From Agarophyton chilense (taxonomy: Eukaryota > Rhodophyta > Florideophyceae > Gracilariales > Gracilariaceae): a DNA stretch of 64,000 nucleotides. The position numbers and the translations under genes were made by a program. Numbering within the stretch: position 1 is the stretch's first letter; each line of letters begins with the position of its first letter. This document shows positions 10,385 to 21,150 of this stretch, in pieces. The stretch lies in contig JARGXX010000068.1 in the NCBI GenBank assembly GCA_030374765.1, positions 3,968,001-4,032,000 on the forward strand, written 5' to 3'. Below the pieces are notes generated by a model, which did no database searches, was not told where the DNA came from, and was given only the letters and a program-made list of their open reading frames with translations.

Positions 10385-10858
10385 TTACTGCCTCACAGGC
10401 TCCACCTCGGGCTTAATGTCAAACACGCTCTTTATGGAAAACCCGCAATCAGTACAAGTAGCAATATCTTGTTGTAAAGCATTTTTCATGCATCGCACAT
10501 GGGCGTAATCACCGCAAGGAATTTGTAGATACGCTCCGGTTCCATCTCCCAGACATATTCCACAGGTTAGCGCATCTATCCTCCCTTCATTTCGTAAATT
10601 GTTGCGCTTGGCGTTTGAAATTCGGTATTCATGGCAAAAGTGCTGGATTTCGTCTTCCCTCAATCTTCGCAACGATGAGCTCTCACTCTGAAAACGGGCT
10701 GCTTTTGTTATCTTTTCGTGTTCATTTACTTGGAATTTTGTTCTTTTGATCATGAGCACCATGAGTACAGCCGTTATCAATCCAGAAGGAAAGAAAAGTA
10801 GTTGCAGCAACCAGTCCAACGCTGTGGAACCAAATACGGTTTCGATAGTTTCGGACAT
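10385..10858 (-). CDS. Membrane-anchored RING-H2-like protein
   Basis: Frame of 157 codons. A hydrophobic helix spans about residues 14-37, followed by a basic, charged linker. Residues 99-138 form a RING-like zinc domain: Cys99-x2-Cys102, Cys115, His120, Cys123, Cys135-x2-Cys138. The residue where RING-H2 has its first His (C-x-H-x2-H-x2-C) is Asp117 here, so one canonical ligand is replaced by Asp, which can in principle bind zinc. The expected role is a membrane E3 ubiquitin ligase; the target is unknown. The length resembles small plant ATL-type ligases, though the TM-linker-RING spacing is all I can compare. Confidence 0.65.
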   Translation of the reverse strand: MSETIETVFGSTALDWLLQLLFFPSGLITAVLMVLMIKRTKFQVNEHEKITKAARFQSESSSLRRLREDEIQHFCHEYRISNAKRNNLRNEGRIDALTCGICLGDGTGAYLQIPCGDYAHVRCMKNALQQDIATCTDCGFSIKSVFDIKPEVEPVRQ

Positions 10859-11574
10859 CTTTTGCTAGACCTTGACCATCAGTCTGTGTGGGAGATCAGT
10901 TAATTCTTGTTTATTCTGTTGCTCAGAGATTCTGCCGTTTACGATGGTTGAAGAAGTGCGACCATCATCATCGAATCACCACGAACCGCTCTCCTGTAGT
11001 TGTTGTTAGCGAACTAACATTACTTGTTAACTGTTTTACGGCTAAAGCATATGTTTCAAGATTTTTGTTGCTTTGATTCTGATGAAGAGATAAAGATATG
11101 AATATTTCCAAGTTGGCCTGTTCAAACGTCAACACGAAAGAAAGGAATCACATTCTATGCCTGTCATAATTTCTGTCTGATCACTGCTGATGGTCGACCT
11201 CCAACTTAAAAATATTATGTGTAAGCAAAATTCTACTGCAAACCACAAGCTCTATTCATCCTGGTTTTGTCACTCCTGGACCCAAGAATTTTGGTGCTAC
11301 GCCTCATCCATCAGTGGCTCACCAATCTGCCCTTGCCCTAGTTCAAAGAAGAGATCAACGCTGTGGTAACCAAACGCATTCTATAGTTTAATGCTCCATC
11401 CTCAGGACGTAGTTGGGGTCACCATCAATTCTTCTCTAGCTGAAAAAATGCGCCTTGGAGATTTTGGTATCTATTTTCTACAATCTGGTTAGTGTCTTCG
11501 ATGATACCCAACGGGTTGAAAAAATACAGCTCTCTCTATCGCGATGTGTTGGCAAGCCTGGTTGAATCAGACAA
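10859..11574. other. Intergenic region, no gene seen
   Basis: About 716 bp of unremarkable sequence between the start of the membrane RING gene and the stop of the dehydrogenase gene. Both are on the minus strand, so the RING promoter and the 3' UTR of the dehydrogenase lie here. Confidence 0.4.
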
Positions 11575-12724
11575 TCATGATTGCGCTTGTGGATCAACAG
11601 TAACTTTGATAGATTTGGAGCCATCGCTGACCATGCCGATCGCTTCAACGACATCATCGAGAGGGTATGAGTGACTGACGATCCGGTCGGTTGGCATCAG
11701 ACCCTTTTTCAACATATCAATTGCATTCGCATATCCACGATCCCCAGAACAATGGCCTCCCTTGATGACAAGTTCCTTCGTATCACCGATTATTGTCCAG
11801 TCCACAGTAGTAGCCTTGCCAAACACAGAAAATTCAACCATTGTCGCCCCCTTTCTACAGCTCTGTAATCCCTGTATCACGCTGGATGGCGCACCAGCTG
11901 CTTCCATGTATACATCACATCCATATCCCGAGGTCATGTCCATCACTGTCTGAACGACATTATCTCTTGTCGGGTTAAGCACGACATCAGCACCGCATTC
12001 ACGGGCAATATCCAGACGCTTATCATCTAAATCGATTGCAACGAGACGAGAAGGACCACGGAGACGCCCAGCGGCCACCATACCCAAACCGATTGGTCCG
12101 CATCCACTAACGACAACAACATCCCCCAGTGCAATATCAGCTCTTTCGACCCCATGCACTGAACAGCTTAGAGGTTCTGTATATACCATATCAGAGGTAT
12201 TTAAAGAGTTGGGGAAAACATGAATGATAGCCTTGGCAGGAATTTTCATGAATTGTGCCATACCACCATGCACATTGGTGTGGAAGCCAAAGATATCATG
12301 CGGAGCACATAACCACCGCATGCCTTTCTTGCAGTAGAAACACTCTTTGCATGCTACGACTTGCTCAGCCGTCACGTATTGACCAACTTCAATACCTTCT
12401 CTGTTTGATACAAGAACCTGTCCGCAAAATTCATGCCCTGGGATCACCGGCGTTTGTACGTAGGCAGGACGTGTATCATCACCCCAGAACCTGGAATGTT
12501 GGTTAGAGAATCGAATGCGATAGCAGCGAGATAAATTTGACTTACATAGGCGCACCAGCATAACATTTTGCGTCCCCAGCACATATACCGCATCGCGTAA
12601 CCCGAAGTAGAAGTTCCCCGGGCAGCAGTTCTGGCACGCAAACTTCCTTCGTCTCGTAGTCCTGAACGCCGTTGCACAACACGGCGTTCATCGTTTTTGG
12701 TGGGCTAGTGTCGCGGACACTCAT
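11575..12724 (-). CDS. Zinc-dependent polyol dehydrogenase (threitol/sorbitol dehydrogenase-like, MDR family), two exons
   Basis: Two exons, 12,724-12,546 and 12,490-11,575, joined across a 55-nt intron, give 364 residues. The intron is GTAAGT...CCAG, phase 2. The join restores GAPM-FWGDD, a block I recognise from erythritol/L-threitol-type dehydrogenases, which supports the splice. Medium-chain dehydrogenase landmarks follow: catalytic-zinc Cys48 (in CGIC), His79-Glu80 of GHE, four structural-zinc cysteines at 107, 110, 113 and 121, Glu165 in YTEPLSC, and an NAD(P)-binding SGCGPIGLG turn near 188-196 with an acidic residue at the end of the second strand (VAIDLDD), favouring NAD. The reaction would be reversible oxidation of a sugar alcohol; the precise substrate is uncertain. 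Confidence 0.85.
12491..12545 (-). other. Intron of the polyol dehydrogenase gene (55 nt)
   Basis: Begins GTAAGT and ends CATTCCAG on the minus strand. The unspliced frame hits a stop at once (ATG-TAA), whereas splicing restores a conserved block. A possible branch site CTAAC lies upstream of the acceptor. Confidence 0.85.
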
Positions 12725-12859
12725 TTTTGACGGAGAAGTACGTGGGGTAGGTATGGTTCAGCTCTCGCCAACTTTTTCCGGAATGGGGCGCTGGTTTGAT
12801 ATGATAGAGAGGTTTCAGAAGGATTTTGACAAGTAGATTGATACCAGGTGTTGTGCAAA

Positions 12860-13213
12860 CTAATTATGGTTCTGAGTACAAGAGCGGTACGGCAGAGCTC
12901 TTATAACCTCCCCAACAACGTACTGGCCATGATTTGACGACTTCGTAGCGGGTACAGATTCGAGATTCTTCAACATCAAATCAGGGTCCGAAGAATTGAA
13001 GTATATGTGTCGGATTAACCATAATTCGCTCGGCCTCCGGCAATTTGTAATTACCAGTCTACGCTCAGCGAGTGCAGCACAGGTCGCATCAAGAGTTCGC
13101 TTTCCAGGCTGGCAAGCTCCAACAGAGATCTGCGAACAGCCGCAATAACTCTCGTTTCTCCCATTTGAGCAAGTTTCATAGAGGAATACAGTAGATAAAT
13201 TTGGTAATAACAT
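12860..13213 (-). CDS. Hypothetical small Cys-rich protein (uncertain)
   Basis: Open frame of 117 codons in the 656-bp gap between the dehydrogenase and the branching enzyme. Six cysteines fall in residues 15-57 and one near the end. No signal peptide, domain or family is recognised. The amino-acid mix is protein-like, but nothing else supports expression, so it may be a chance frame. Confidence 0.25.
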   Translation of the reverse strand: MLLPNLSTVFLYETCSNGRNESYCGCSQISVGACQPGKRTLDATCAALAERRLVITNCRRPSELWLIRHIYFNSSDPDLMLKNLESVPATKSSNHGQYVVGEVIRALPYRSCTQNHN

Positions 13214-13381
13214 TGCACTAGGTTTACCAGAGGCGATTAGAAATATACACCTCCCCTTCCATGATTAGAAATTGAGACCGGGTTCGAGGTGACCACACAG
13301 GTGTACCAGTTATCGCTTGAGCCCTACATATGCGGCTCGATTATCGCTATCTGTAGCCTTGGACAACAGAGAAAAGTTAGA

Positions 13382-15682
13382 CTATGTCTTGTTAACGACT
13401 GCCTTCTCACCGTCCGCACTTGACGCATTCTTTGAGCCGTTCAACTGCAGCGTGTCGTCAATTTTGGCTGCAACAGAGGAAACCTCCTCAACCTTCGTGC
13501 TAGCTTTTTCACCGTCTCCCATTTTCTCCTCCAGGCCATCAATGCCACTTTCTGTCTTCTTGGCAGCGTGACTTTCCCTGTCTCCCTTTTCCCTCTCTTC
13601 TTCCCAAGTCTCATAGCAGTGGTACACTTGACAAGTGCGCGCAGGGGTATATATCTGCAAATAGTACGGCCGATTATGCCACTGCTCCGTTCTAGTATTA
13701 TGGACCACATCCCAGTGTACCCGCCCATGTCCACCAGTGTTATTTCCATCTGAATCAAGAACCAGCTTATACCGACCTCCCCAATAGGTCCCAATTCGAT
13801 AATCACTGTATGACTGCGAGTGGTGGAAATTGAACACAAACAATAACCGATCACCTTTCTCAACAGCAATCACTTTGTCCCCTTCGTCCGAAAGTACTAC
13901 GTACTGATGAGCTTGGAATCGACAGAATGGGTGTGCACTATCCAGCGCATGGATTAGTTTCTCAAACTGGTACAAGTGCTTGTAGCGCAACCCCTCATTA
14001 TCACAGAGATCCCATCTGCGGCGCGCATGCTGATAAGAGTTACCGTTTCCTTCACGTGGAAAATCAACCCATTCTGGATGCCCAAACTCATTGCCCATGA
14101 ACGTAAGGTACCCCTCACCAGATAAGCACATGGTAAGCAACCGAATCATCTTGTGGAGAGCGATGCCTCGCTCAATTACAGGCGTAGGGTAGCCATCACA
14201 ACTCATGTCAGTATACATGGCAGCGTCCATCAGCCAGAACGCAATGGTCTTATCCCCGACAAGTGCTTGATCATGGCTTTCGCAATAACCAATGGTCTTT
14301 TCGTTCCATCGACGATTTGTGAGGGTGAAAACGATGTTTCCCATATTCCAATTTTCATCTTTCTGCTTCTCCAAAGTCTCGATCCACATGTCAGGAATAG
14401 CCATGGCGAGACGGAAATCGAAACCGAGTCCTCCTCGTTCTACAGGTACACATAACGTCGGCATTCCGCTAACATCCTCAGCAATTGTAACCGCAACATC
14501 CGGATAGAGGTCGTGTACAAGTTTGTTTGCGAGCATCATGTAAACGCATGCATCCACGTCAACTTGGAAACCGAAATACTCGCCATAGTTCCCGGTAAAT
14601 TGCACACCAATTCCAGAGTGCAAATAGAGCATCGATGTTACCCCGTCAAAACGAAAACCGTCGAAGTGGTATTCCTCCATGTACCATCTGAGGTTCGACA
14701 AAAGGAAGCGAATCACCTCCCAATGACCGTAGTTGAAAAGTCTAGAATCCCACAAAGAATGTCGGCCACGTTCGCCCTCGTGAAAGTAATGATGGTCAGT
14801 GCCATCAAAGTTGTTAATACCGTCCATAGAGTTGCTGGACGCATGAGAGTGAACCACATCCATGAGCACATACAAGCCAAGTTGGTGAGCTTTGTCGATG
14901 AGATACTTGAGGTCCTCTGGTTCACCACATCTAGAACTAATGGCAAAGAAATTGGTAACGTGATAGCCAAAGCTAGCATAGTAAGCATGTTCCATGATAG
15001 CCATAATCTGCAACGCAGTATATCCTGCGTCCTTGATGCGAGGCAACACATTATCGGCAAACTCGCGATACGAGCCGACCTTGAGATCGTTCGTCCCCAT
15101 ACCGATGTGACACTCATATATTCGAAGCGATTCAGGTCGCTTAACGTGGTCAGACCCACTCCACTTGAACTTCTCGGGTGGATCCCAAAACACGGTATCA
15201 TATAAATAAGTATTGGGGTCCTGTACGCAATAGGTGGCCCAGGCGGGATTGCGATCGAGCCATGGCCCTTGATGGGGCACGACGGCAGCCTTCACCTTAG
15301 AACCATGAGGGATAGGAGAAACGCCGGCCTCAGTCTCCGGAATGAAACAGGACCAGATCCCGAATTCGTCGCGCTCCATACGAATTGCGTGGCGATCCCA
15401 GTTGTTAAACTCTCCAAAGAAGTACATTTCACGAGCGCTGGGCGCCCACTCTCTGTAGCGGACGCCGCCCTCCACGCGGTGAATACCCATGGTCTCATAA
15501 CCCCTGGAGAACTGTTCTAACGATTTTTCGCTAGATTCTATGGCTGACAAGAGCTCATTGAACTTTGCATAGCGATATCGCAGGGCTTCCGCGAACGGTT
15601 CTAGATAACGATCGTCGCGAATACAAGCAGTGCCATCTTTCTTGTCCTTCCAAGCGACGTAGTGGAGGTTCTCTGATCCCAT
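13382..15682 (-). CDS. 1,4-alpha-glucan branching enzyme (GH13)
   Basis: One exon, 766 codons. An N-terminal CBM48-like domain (GVRYREWAPSA, FFGEFNNW near 73-95) precedes a GH13 catalytic barrel. The four conserved regions are intact: DVVHSH at 275-280, GFRFDGV with nucleophile Asp346, AED with acid/base Glu402, and ESHDQ with Asp471. GNEFGHPEWVDFP near 530-542 is typical of eukaryotic glucan branching enzymes. The enzyme cuts an alpha-1,4 chain and re-attaches it by an alpha-1,6 bond; in red algae it builds cytosolic floridean starch. The last roughly 70 residues (after about 695) are a Lys/Glu/Ser-rich tail absent from most homologues. The ATG of MGSENLHYV is the natural start. Confidence 0.95.
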   Translation of the reverse strand: MGSENLHYVAWKDKKDGTACIRDDRYLEPFAEALRYRYAKFNELLSAIESSEKSLEQFSRGYETMGIHRVEGGVRYREWAPSAREMYFFGEFNNWDRHAIRMERDEFGIWSCFIPETEAGVSPIPHGSKVKAAVVPHQGPWLDRNPAWATYCVQDPNTYLYDTVFWDPPEKFKWSGSDHVKRPESLRIYECHIGMGTNDLKVGSYREFADNVLPRIKDAGYTALQIMAIMEHAYYASFGYHVTNFFAISSRCGEPEDLKYLIDKAHQLGLYVLMDVVHSHASSNSMDGINNFDGTDHHYFHEGERGRHSLWDSRLFNYGHWEVIRFLLSNLRWYMEEYHFDGFRFDGVTSMLYLHSGIGVQFTGNYGEYFGFQVDVDACVYMMLANKLVHDLYPDVAVTIAEDVSGMPTLCVPVERGGLGFDFRLAMAIPDMWIETLEKQKDENWNMGNIVFTLTNRRWNEKTIGYCESHDQALVGDKTIAFWLMDAAMYTDMSCDGYPTPVIERGIALHKMIRLLTMCLSGEGYLTFMGNEFGHPEWVDFPREGNGNSYQHARRRWDLCDNEGLRYKHLYQFEKLIHALDSAHPFCRFQAHQYVVLSDEGDKVIAVEKGDRLLFVFNFHHSQSYSDYRIGTYWGGRYKLVLDSDGNNTGGHGRVHWDVVHNTRTEQWHNRPYYLQIYTPARTCQVYHCYETWEEEREKGDRESHAAKKTESGIDGLEEKMGDGEKASTKVEEVSSVAAKIDDTLQLNGSKNASSADGEKAVVNKT

Positions 15683-16514
15683 GGTGGATGCCAGAGACCG
15701 CAGGAGCGATAGCGAAGTAGGTACAGTGTAGGGAACAGAACGCAGTGAATAGTGCGCAGGGATTCAGAGTTGGGCACATGAAAGAGGTCAAGAGTCAGGG
15801 CTGAGCCAAGGGAAACAGCTGTATAGATATCTATGCGCCAGCACAACGAGCGGCTGTGCGCAGGTTGCCACGGAGATGACCACGTTTCCTGTTTGCAAGC
15901 ACCATTTGCAGCTGACTGCTGTGTGGCTATAAAACGGCGCAAGTGGCCCATAGATATTCCGTTGGATAAGGTTTTGACAGCTACAGCTGTGGACGATCGG
16001 CGAGCCCCACACAACGGCACGTGCCACGCAGGTGTTCCTCTGAGGGTCAGTGACACGATGAAGCGTCCTTGTCTTCTTCGGCTGGCAAGCTTGCCTCGAG
16101 AGTGTTCAGTTGTGAATCAAGGAGACGCTATCGGTTGGCTTGATCCGCACGGCACGGCGCCAATTGTATGCTTCGATGAATGGCGATGATTGTGGCAGTA
16201 ATCAGGATTAATTTCATTATCAAAACCCACCGGCGACACGTACATGCTTTTATCTTGGCACAAGAGCGGCTTTCCTGTGGAAACTTCTCACATCATGAAA
16301 ATCGCAAAGGCGTGGAGCCGGCTCCAAGTCTCCAGAAACAAGTTAAGCAACCTTATCATAAAACCAGCTTAGTTTCATACAGCACAAGCTTAGTATCATG
16401 CAGCACAACAGAAACTCCCGCATCGATGACGATTCGTTTACTGCGGAGCTGGTCAAATGGGAAAAAGGGAAAACATAAAAATCATGATGCGTTTGTAACG
16501 CGCGTGCCGGTGGT

Positions 16515-16552
<38 letters not shown>

Positions 16553-16913
16553 GAAGAACGCACTAGGTTTCTAGTAGAGTTGTTCTCGACCGCAGAAACG
16601 ATAACGGACCGCTCCGATTGCTCCTTGAATCTGGAGCCTGCACACGGCCGCACAGTGTGACAAATCATTCCCTCGCAGCATACGAAGATGTGAAACGAAA
16701 TGAGGCTCAGACTCAGAAGTATGGACGCTCCCAGATAGAGCAGGTCGTGATGAGAATCGAAGTACTTTGCGGAGAACAGTTTAAGAGGAAGTGCGAAAGG
16801 TTTTCTAACTAATTCCCCGTTTCGCCAAGCGCAGAACAAAGAAAAGGAGCACCACGACACCCTGTTCGATGCTGCTCACGTTTTTCAAAGAAGCATCTCG
16901 TTCTCTGATCCGG
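15683..16913. other. Intergenic region upstream of the branching enzyme, with (TC)n repeat
   Basis: About 1.2 kb with no supported gene. It must contain the branching-enzyme promoter at its left side and the 3' end of the metallo-hydrolase gene at its right. A pure (TC)16 microsatellite lies at 16,518-16,549. Confidence 0.5.
16518..16549. repeat. (TC)16 microsatellite
   Basis: Thirty-two nucleotides of perfect alternating tc. Confidence 0.95.
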
Positions 16914-18094
16914 TTAGCATCCCTTCTGCACCCCATATCCCAACCTTTGTAGTGCATTAGGAATCCATTCAAAGAAGGGTCCTCGCTCTTGCACAAATCC
17001 CAGTCCCGGAAAAGACTCATGGTACGCCATGACGAGGGCTTCCGTTTTGGCCAAATCGGTAAGAAGCTCCTCTCGCGACAAGTATGCCTTAGTACGGTTG
17101 GTTTCGGTGAAGAAACTCCATTCTGGATTTTGTAATTGATCCGCCTGTAAACATTACAAGAAAACAATAAACGTTAAGCATTGTTAGTTATTCGACACCA
17201 AGATAAATTTCAGATGAGTCGCTGTAGCTCACCGTTGACACCCATGCATCGCCGATGAACACCATTCTTTCGCCACCATTTTTTACTTCAATTGCGCAGT
17301 GGCCTGGGGCGTGTCCGAAGACTGACATGAATCGAATCCCCTCGACTGGCGAAGACTCATCTTCGTCCTCTGAGTTCACAGTACGCAATTTTCCAGCCTG
17401 CTCGTAGGGCGCAACTGTATCTCGGTAAAGCTTAGCAAACGCAGCTGGCTCACCAAAAACATGTATACATTAGTATCGAACATTAAAAAGGTAGGGCTTG
17501 TTCGCATGAGCGATTCTACTTACCAAGACTGTCCGCGTCAAGTAAAGACATCGGTGCGCTTGGAGACGGATTTGACCAAAACTCATGCTCTTTAAGACTA
17601 ACGAACACTTGAGCTCTCGGGAAAGCACGTTTGCCGTTTTTCGTCACAAGACCAGCCACATGGTCCGGGTGACCATGCGTGAGAAACACGAAATCAATTG
17701 AAGAAGGGAGAACACCAGCTGCACGAAGATTGTGCATCAGTACGCCACTATTCCGGAAAAGCGGAGCAAAGCTCGGCAGTTTCTCTGAAACCTGAAAAGA
17801 GCCCGTATCGAATATGGCTCTCCCAGCAGGCAGATCCACAATCAGCACATTTTGCGAGAGAAGCATCGGGTTCAGGGCGCGAAAGTTTTTTCTGTAAGAA
17901 CGAGCTAAGGCAGCGTCTGGTATAGAAAAGGGATTTAGAGCAACTTCAACCGGTCCGTCCGAAACGGCTATGCAATTCAGTGAGCCGAAGTCGAAGGCGT
18001 ATATCGTGGGATTAAGCGCACATGTGTAACTGGTAGCACTCCCTTTCCATATGAGGCAGGCCGCGACTAAAACAAGAGTTCTCAAGAGCTGCAT
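16914..18094 (-). CDS. Secreted metallo-beta-lactamase-fold hydrolase, three exons
   Basis: Exons 18,094-17,524, 17,444-17,233 and 17,144-16,914 join to 337 codons. Introns are 79 nt (GTAAGT...CCAG, phase 1) and 88 nt (GTGAGC...ACAG, phase 0); the joins give SLAAFAKLY and VSTADQLQN. Residues 1-20 form a signal peptide ending in an Ala-rich cut site. Zinc ligands of the fold are visible: H140-x-H142-x-D144-H145 in LTHGHPDHVAG, the FGHAPGH loop and the GDAW aspartate. The last exon has AYHESFPGLG, a block shared by quorum-quenching lactonase/MBL hydrolases. The substrate is unknown; secretion to the wall or medium is plausible. Confidence 0.85.
17145..17232 (-). other. Intron 2 of the MBL-fold hydrolase gene
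   Basis: 88 nt, GTGAGC...TTTACAG on the minus strand, phase 0. Splicing joins the zinc-ligand exon to the FPGLG exon. Confidence 0.8.
17445..17523 (-). other. Intron 1 of the MBL-fold hydrolase gene
   Basis: 79 nt, GTAAGT...GAGCCAG on the minus strand, phase 1. The unspliced frame stops two codons into it. Confidence 0.85.
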
Positions 18095-19875
18095 GGGCGA
18101 TTGGAATTGGAACGCCAGTTGCGTGTAAAAAGGATAGATAAGCGGGTGGGCGAGTTGACGACGTCAACGAAAGTTTGAATTTTACGCCTTTAAAGGGGGG
18201 TTTGTACTTCTGTGGAATTGACCATACGAGGACGGAGGCGCGTCGCTTCGAGTGAGTTTCTCTCTTTCGACCGTTCGGGGCTGGGCTGGGCTGGGTATTG
18301 ATTTATTGGCGACTCGTGTGGATGGGATTGAAGCTGTCATCGACAGACTGTGTCACGATTCAAGCCTATTATTGGCTGCTCTGTTCCTTTAAGGTCTGAC
18401 ATGCGAAACGTTGTTTGCGAGGAGATGTCTTCAGATTGGTTGTCGTATAGAAGATCCTGTCTGTGGTCTTGTGACAATCTTTGTGCGCCGCTTCCGTCCA
18501 GTGTTCGACGTCCGAACGTTTAAAGCACCGCGCGACTCGACGACCGAGTACAGTGGCCGAATTTAGAATGGCCGACCCCCGTTTATTTCCGTTTTCTCGG
18601 TCCGTTTTTGACTTCAGCCAGTCAAACAATGCCATTACTGTAGATACTGTACTTTAGCCAAAATATATAAACGGGCACAAGGAGAAAACAAATGAATTGT
18701 TCTTTACAGAATTAAATTGAAAAGGGTTATCTAGATCACGAAATTAGAATAAAACAGAAACTTTTAATAACCGTTGTAGCTGTGGGAGCTCACTACTCAT
18801 CGAATTTCAAACTCATTCCGCCCCGCCAACGCTCGTGGAAGCTCACTACTAGTACAGCTGTCCACGTTCCTCTGGTGTCTGGCCGGACACTTTTATAGCC
18901 TAGTCTATACGACCGCTGGCCTCATATGATGCCAAACTGTAAATTTAAAAGCTGATTTTTAATTATTTTGACCAGATTTTTTTCCTTTTTTGACCTCCAA
19001 ACAGTAAAGACTTGGTATAGCCTACTCAAAAGAATATGCGCTTAACGAAACTGCTTCCATGTGAAAGAATGCAAATTAAGGAATAAAACAGTATAGAATA
19101 TATGTTTAACTGATAAGCAGGCTAATTTCTATCTTAGAATATAAAACAGGTATTTTTCGGTGGAAAAACAGTGGTTACACTCTAAAAAATCGTTTTGAAG
19201 CTGTACATGAAACAAAACTACCTTTAAAAAAATAACCAATTTCGAACTGTCTCTCCGGTCGTATAGACACTATTGGTTGTCCCAGTAGCCTTACGTGTCA
19301 TCAAATAAAGAATTAACGAAACGACTATTCTGTACGGCTGACCTGGATTTCGAAAAAAACAATTAGAGTACATCGTCAATTGCGAAAATCTGTTTAACTC
19401 CTTGTGGTAGAACTTACCGAAAAAAAGGCCATTTGCTAAATTGCTTAGCCAATAGCTCACTCTTCAATTTTAAATTGCCTACCCAAGGTAAATCGCAAAT
19501 TGCGAAAAGATCGACGTACCGTAAATAAAACGGCCTTTCTTTACGCGATGATCACTAAAAAGCATTGACGTCCTATTCTCTTTCGTCACCGACTAAACAT
19601 GGACGTAGAGCGTCGCAAAGATCGTCGTATCACACTCAGAGCTCTACAAAGCCTTTGAAATTCTTTATTTATGTTCGTATTTCATTTTATTTCATTGAGT
19701 GAAGCCACGCAATGTTTACTGTGTACCAGAGCGTTTTGGTGGCTCAAATAGCAAACTTGTTCTCTACCCGGCTACATGGCGGGACTTCAACTTCCTTGGT
19801 GAAAATATCGTTAAAGTGTTTGACTTAGCACCCAATTCGATATTTGTCCGCTTCCTGTAATTATTTTGACGGGGC
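18095..19875. other. AT-rich gene-free stretch at the edge of the repeat tract
   Basis: About 1.8 kb. A short GGGCTGG triplication occurs at about 18,280-18,297. An 88-codon frame (18,369-18,635, minus) resembles nothing. From 18,650 the sequence is AT-rich with no coding signal. This is the transition from the gene island to the transposon tract. Confidence 0.5.
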
Positions 19876-19880
19876 CTAGT
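19876..19880. repeat. Target-site duplication of element 1 (left)
   Basis: CCTAG, identical to 30,063-30,067; length 5 as for Ty3/gypsy integrases. Confidence 0.9.
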
Positions 19881-20513
19881 GTCGTAAAATCATTTCTGGA
19901 GTATGCTACTGTCTTGTCTCGAGAGCGTGGTGACGGTCAACTGTAGGGAGCGTGGTGAAGCTCAACCTTAGAGGGTAGACGTAATAAACCTCGATGGTAA
20001 CAGGGCACCGTGAAAACTCGCAGGGGAAAACGGCGGGGAAACTAGCCTATACCGTGTAGATGAACGATGGTAGGCGTAGACGCGCGGAAAAGCTTGTGTG
20101 GTATTTGAGAAACAACGAACCAAGAGGTATAGTCGTGACCCAATTGATGCTTGTCATTATCAGACTAGGATGGAGGAGGTGCAGTTCCCTATATGCAGTG
20201 GACTGCACTCTCCAGATCACCAGGGAGGTGCCAGCAAGGCACGGTCTCTGACCTAGTGTCAGAGACCTGGCCAGCACTGGCTACAGTGCCAAGTGGCCAC
20301 TCCACTACTGTACTAAAATATATATAATTACAATTACAAGTACTAACAATTACTCAACCAGAAGGTACATGTCGACACTACACGTGGCTGACAACATCTA
20401 GAAGGTAACTCGCCTGGAGCTGCAGGGCCGATTATCCCTCGCATCCATCACTTACAAGGTCAGTGTAGTATATTGCCAACCTCAAAGGTCAGCCCTTCTG
20501 CCACTATACGACA
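19881..20513 (-). repeat. Element 1, 3' LTR (633 bp)
   Basis: Aligns end to end with 29,454-30,062. The two LTRs differ by many substitutions and a length change of 24 bp, so the insertion is not recent. It holds three exact ACC-N5-GGT motifs (19,989; 20,219; 20,479). Confidence 0.92.
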
Positions 20514-20530
20514 GACCCCCTTCCTCCCCG
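20514..20530 (-). other. Polypurine tract of element 1
   Basis: Minus-strand purine run (GGGGAGGAAGGGGGTC) directly abutting the 3' LTR; it would prime plus-strand DNA synthesis. Confidence 0.75.
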
Positions 20531-21150
20531 TGACGCACGCCCCGTGTCTCCTTCCATCAAACCATAGAGTTGTAGCGAGCGACAGCGGCGCAGGTATCGG
20601 AGTGTTGTCTGTGCGCGACGCGCGATCCCTTGAGGTTCAGAACTCGGAGCCAGTATCGGTTGGGGAGGCCGCGCGACGACGTCGGCGCACGAATTGAGCG
20701 ACAACCATTCAGGTAGGGACTGTCGTGAGGGCGATGCAGTGTAACTAGCGCGCTCGTGGACACCTTTTCGGTAGTGGCCCTGTTTCTTGCGATTCTGCTT
20801 CCGCATAGTCCACTGTCTTACAAATTTGGTATCGCACCCTTCCCAGTTACTCAAACTTCATTTCCCTCCTAGGTTTCTGCGCGCGCCGTCCCGCCTGGTC
20901 GTTCCCACGGCTCGACAACCCTTCAGGTATTGCTGCCCTTAATTGGCAGCGTCACGACCGTAACCGTGCTGTCCGGCTTTCCCTGAAGGTTTCGTGGCTT
21001 CTCGACCTTTCAGGTTTCGTCTAGCTTGTAAGGATTGACTCGTAGCGCCGGTGGGGCCTGAGCCTGCGTCGATACAACCATTGAGGTGTTGGCCTGGGTC
21101 CGTGGTGAAAGCTTCCGGTTGTGAGACCTTATTGGTATTGAGCGTCCCCG

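Noticed and set aside
14513-15205. 230-codon plus-strand frame opposite the branching enzyme
   Set aside because: Antisense to the conserved GH13 catalytic blocks; codon constraints of the real gene explain the open frame.
16518-16549. (TC)16 tract as a core promoter or retroelement end
   Set aside because: Not adjacent to a start codon or LTR; a simple microsatellite is the economical reading.
18369-18635. 88-codon minus-strand frame upstream of the MBL gene
   Set aside because: No domain, signal or neighbour supports it; composition is compatible with chance.
19224-19460. 78-codon frame in AT-rich DNA
   Set aside because: Low-information sequence, no similarity, surrounded by non-coding AT-rich DNA.
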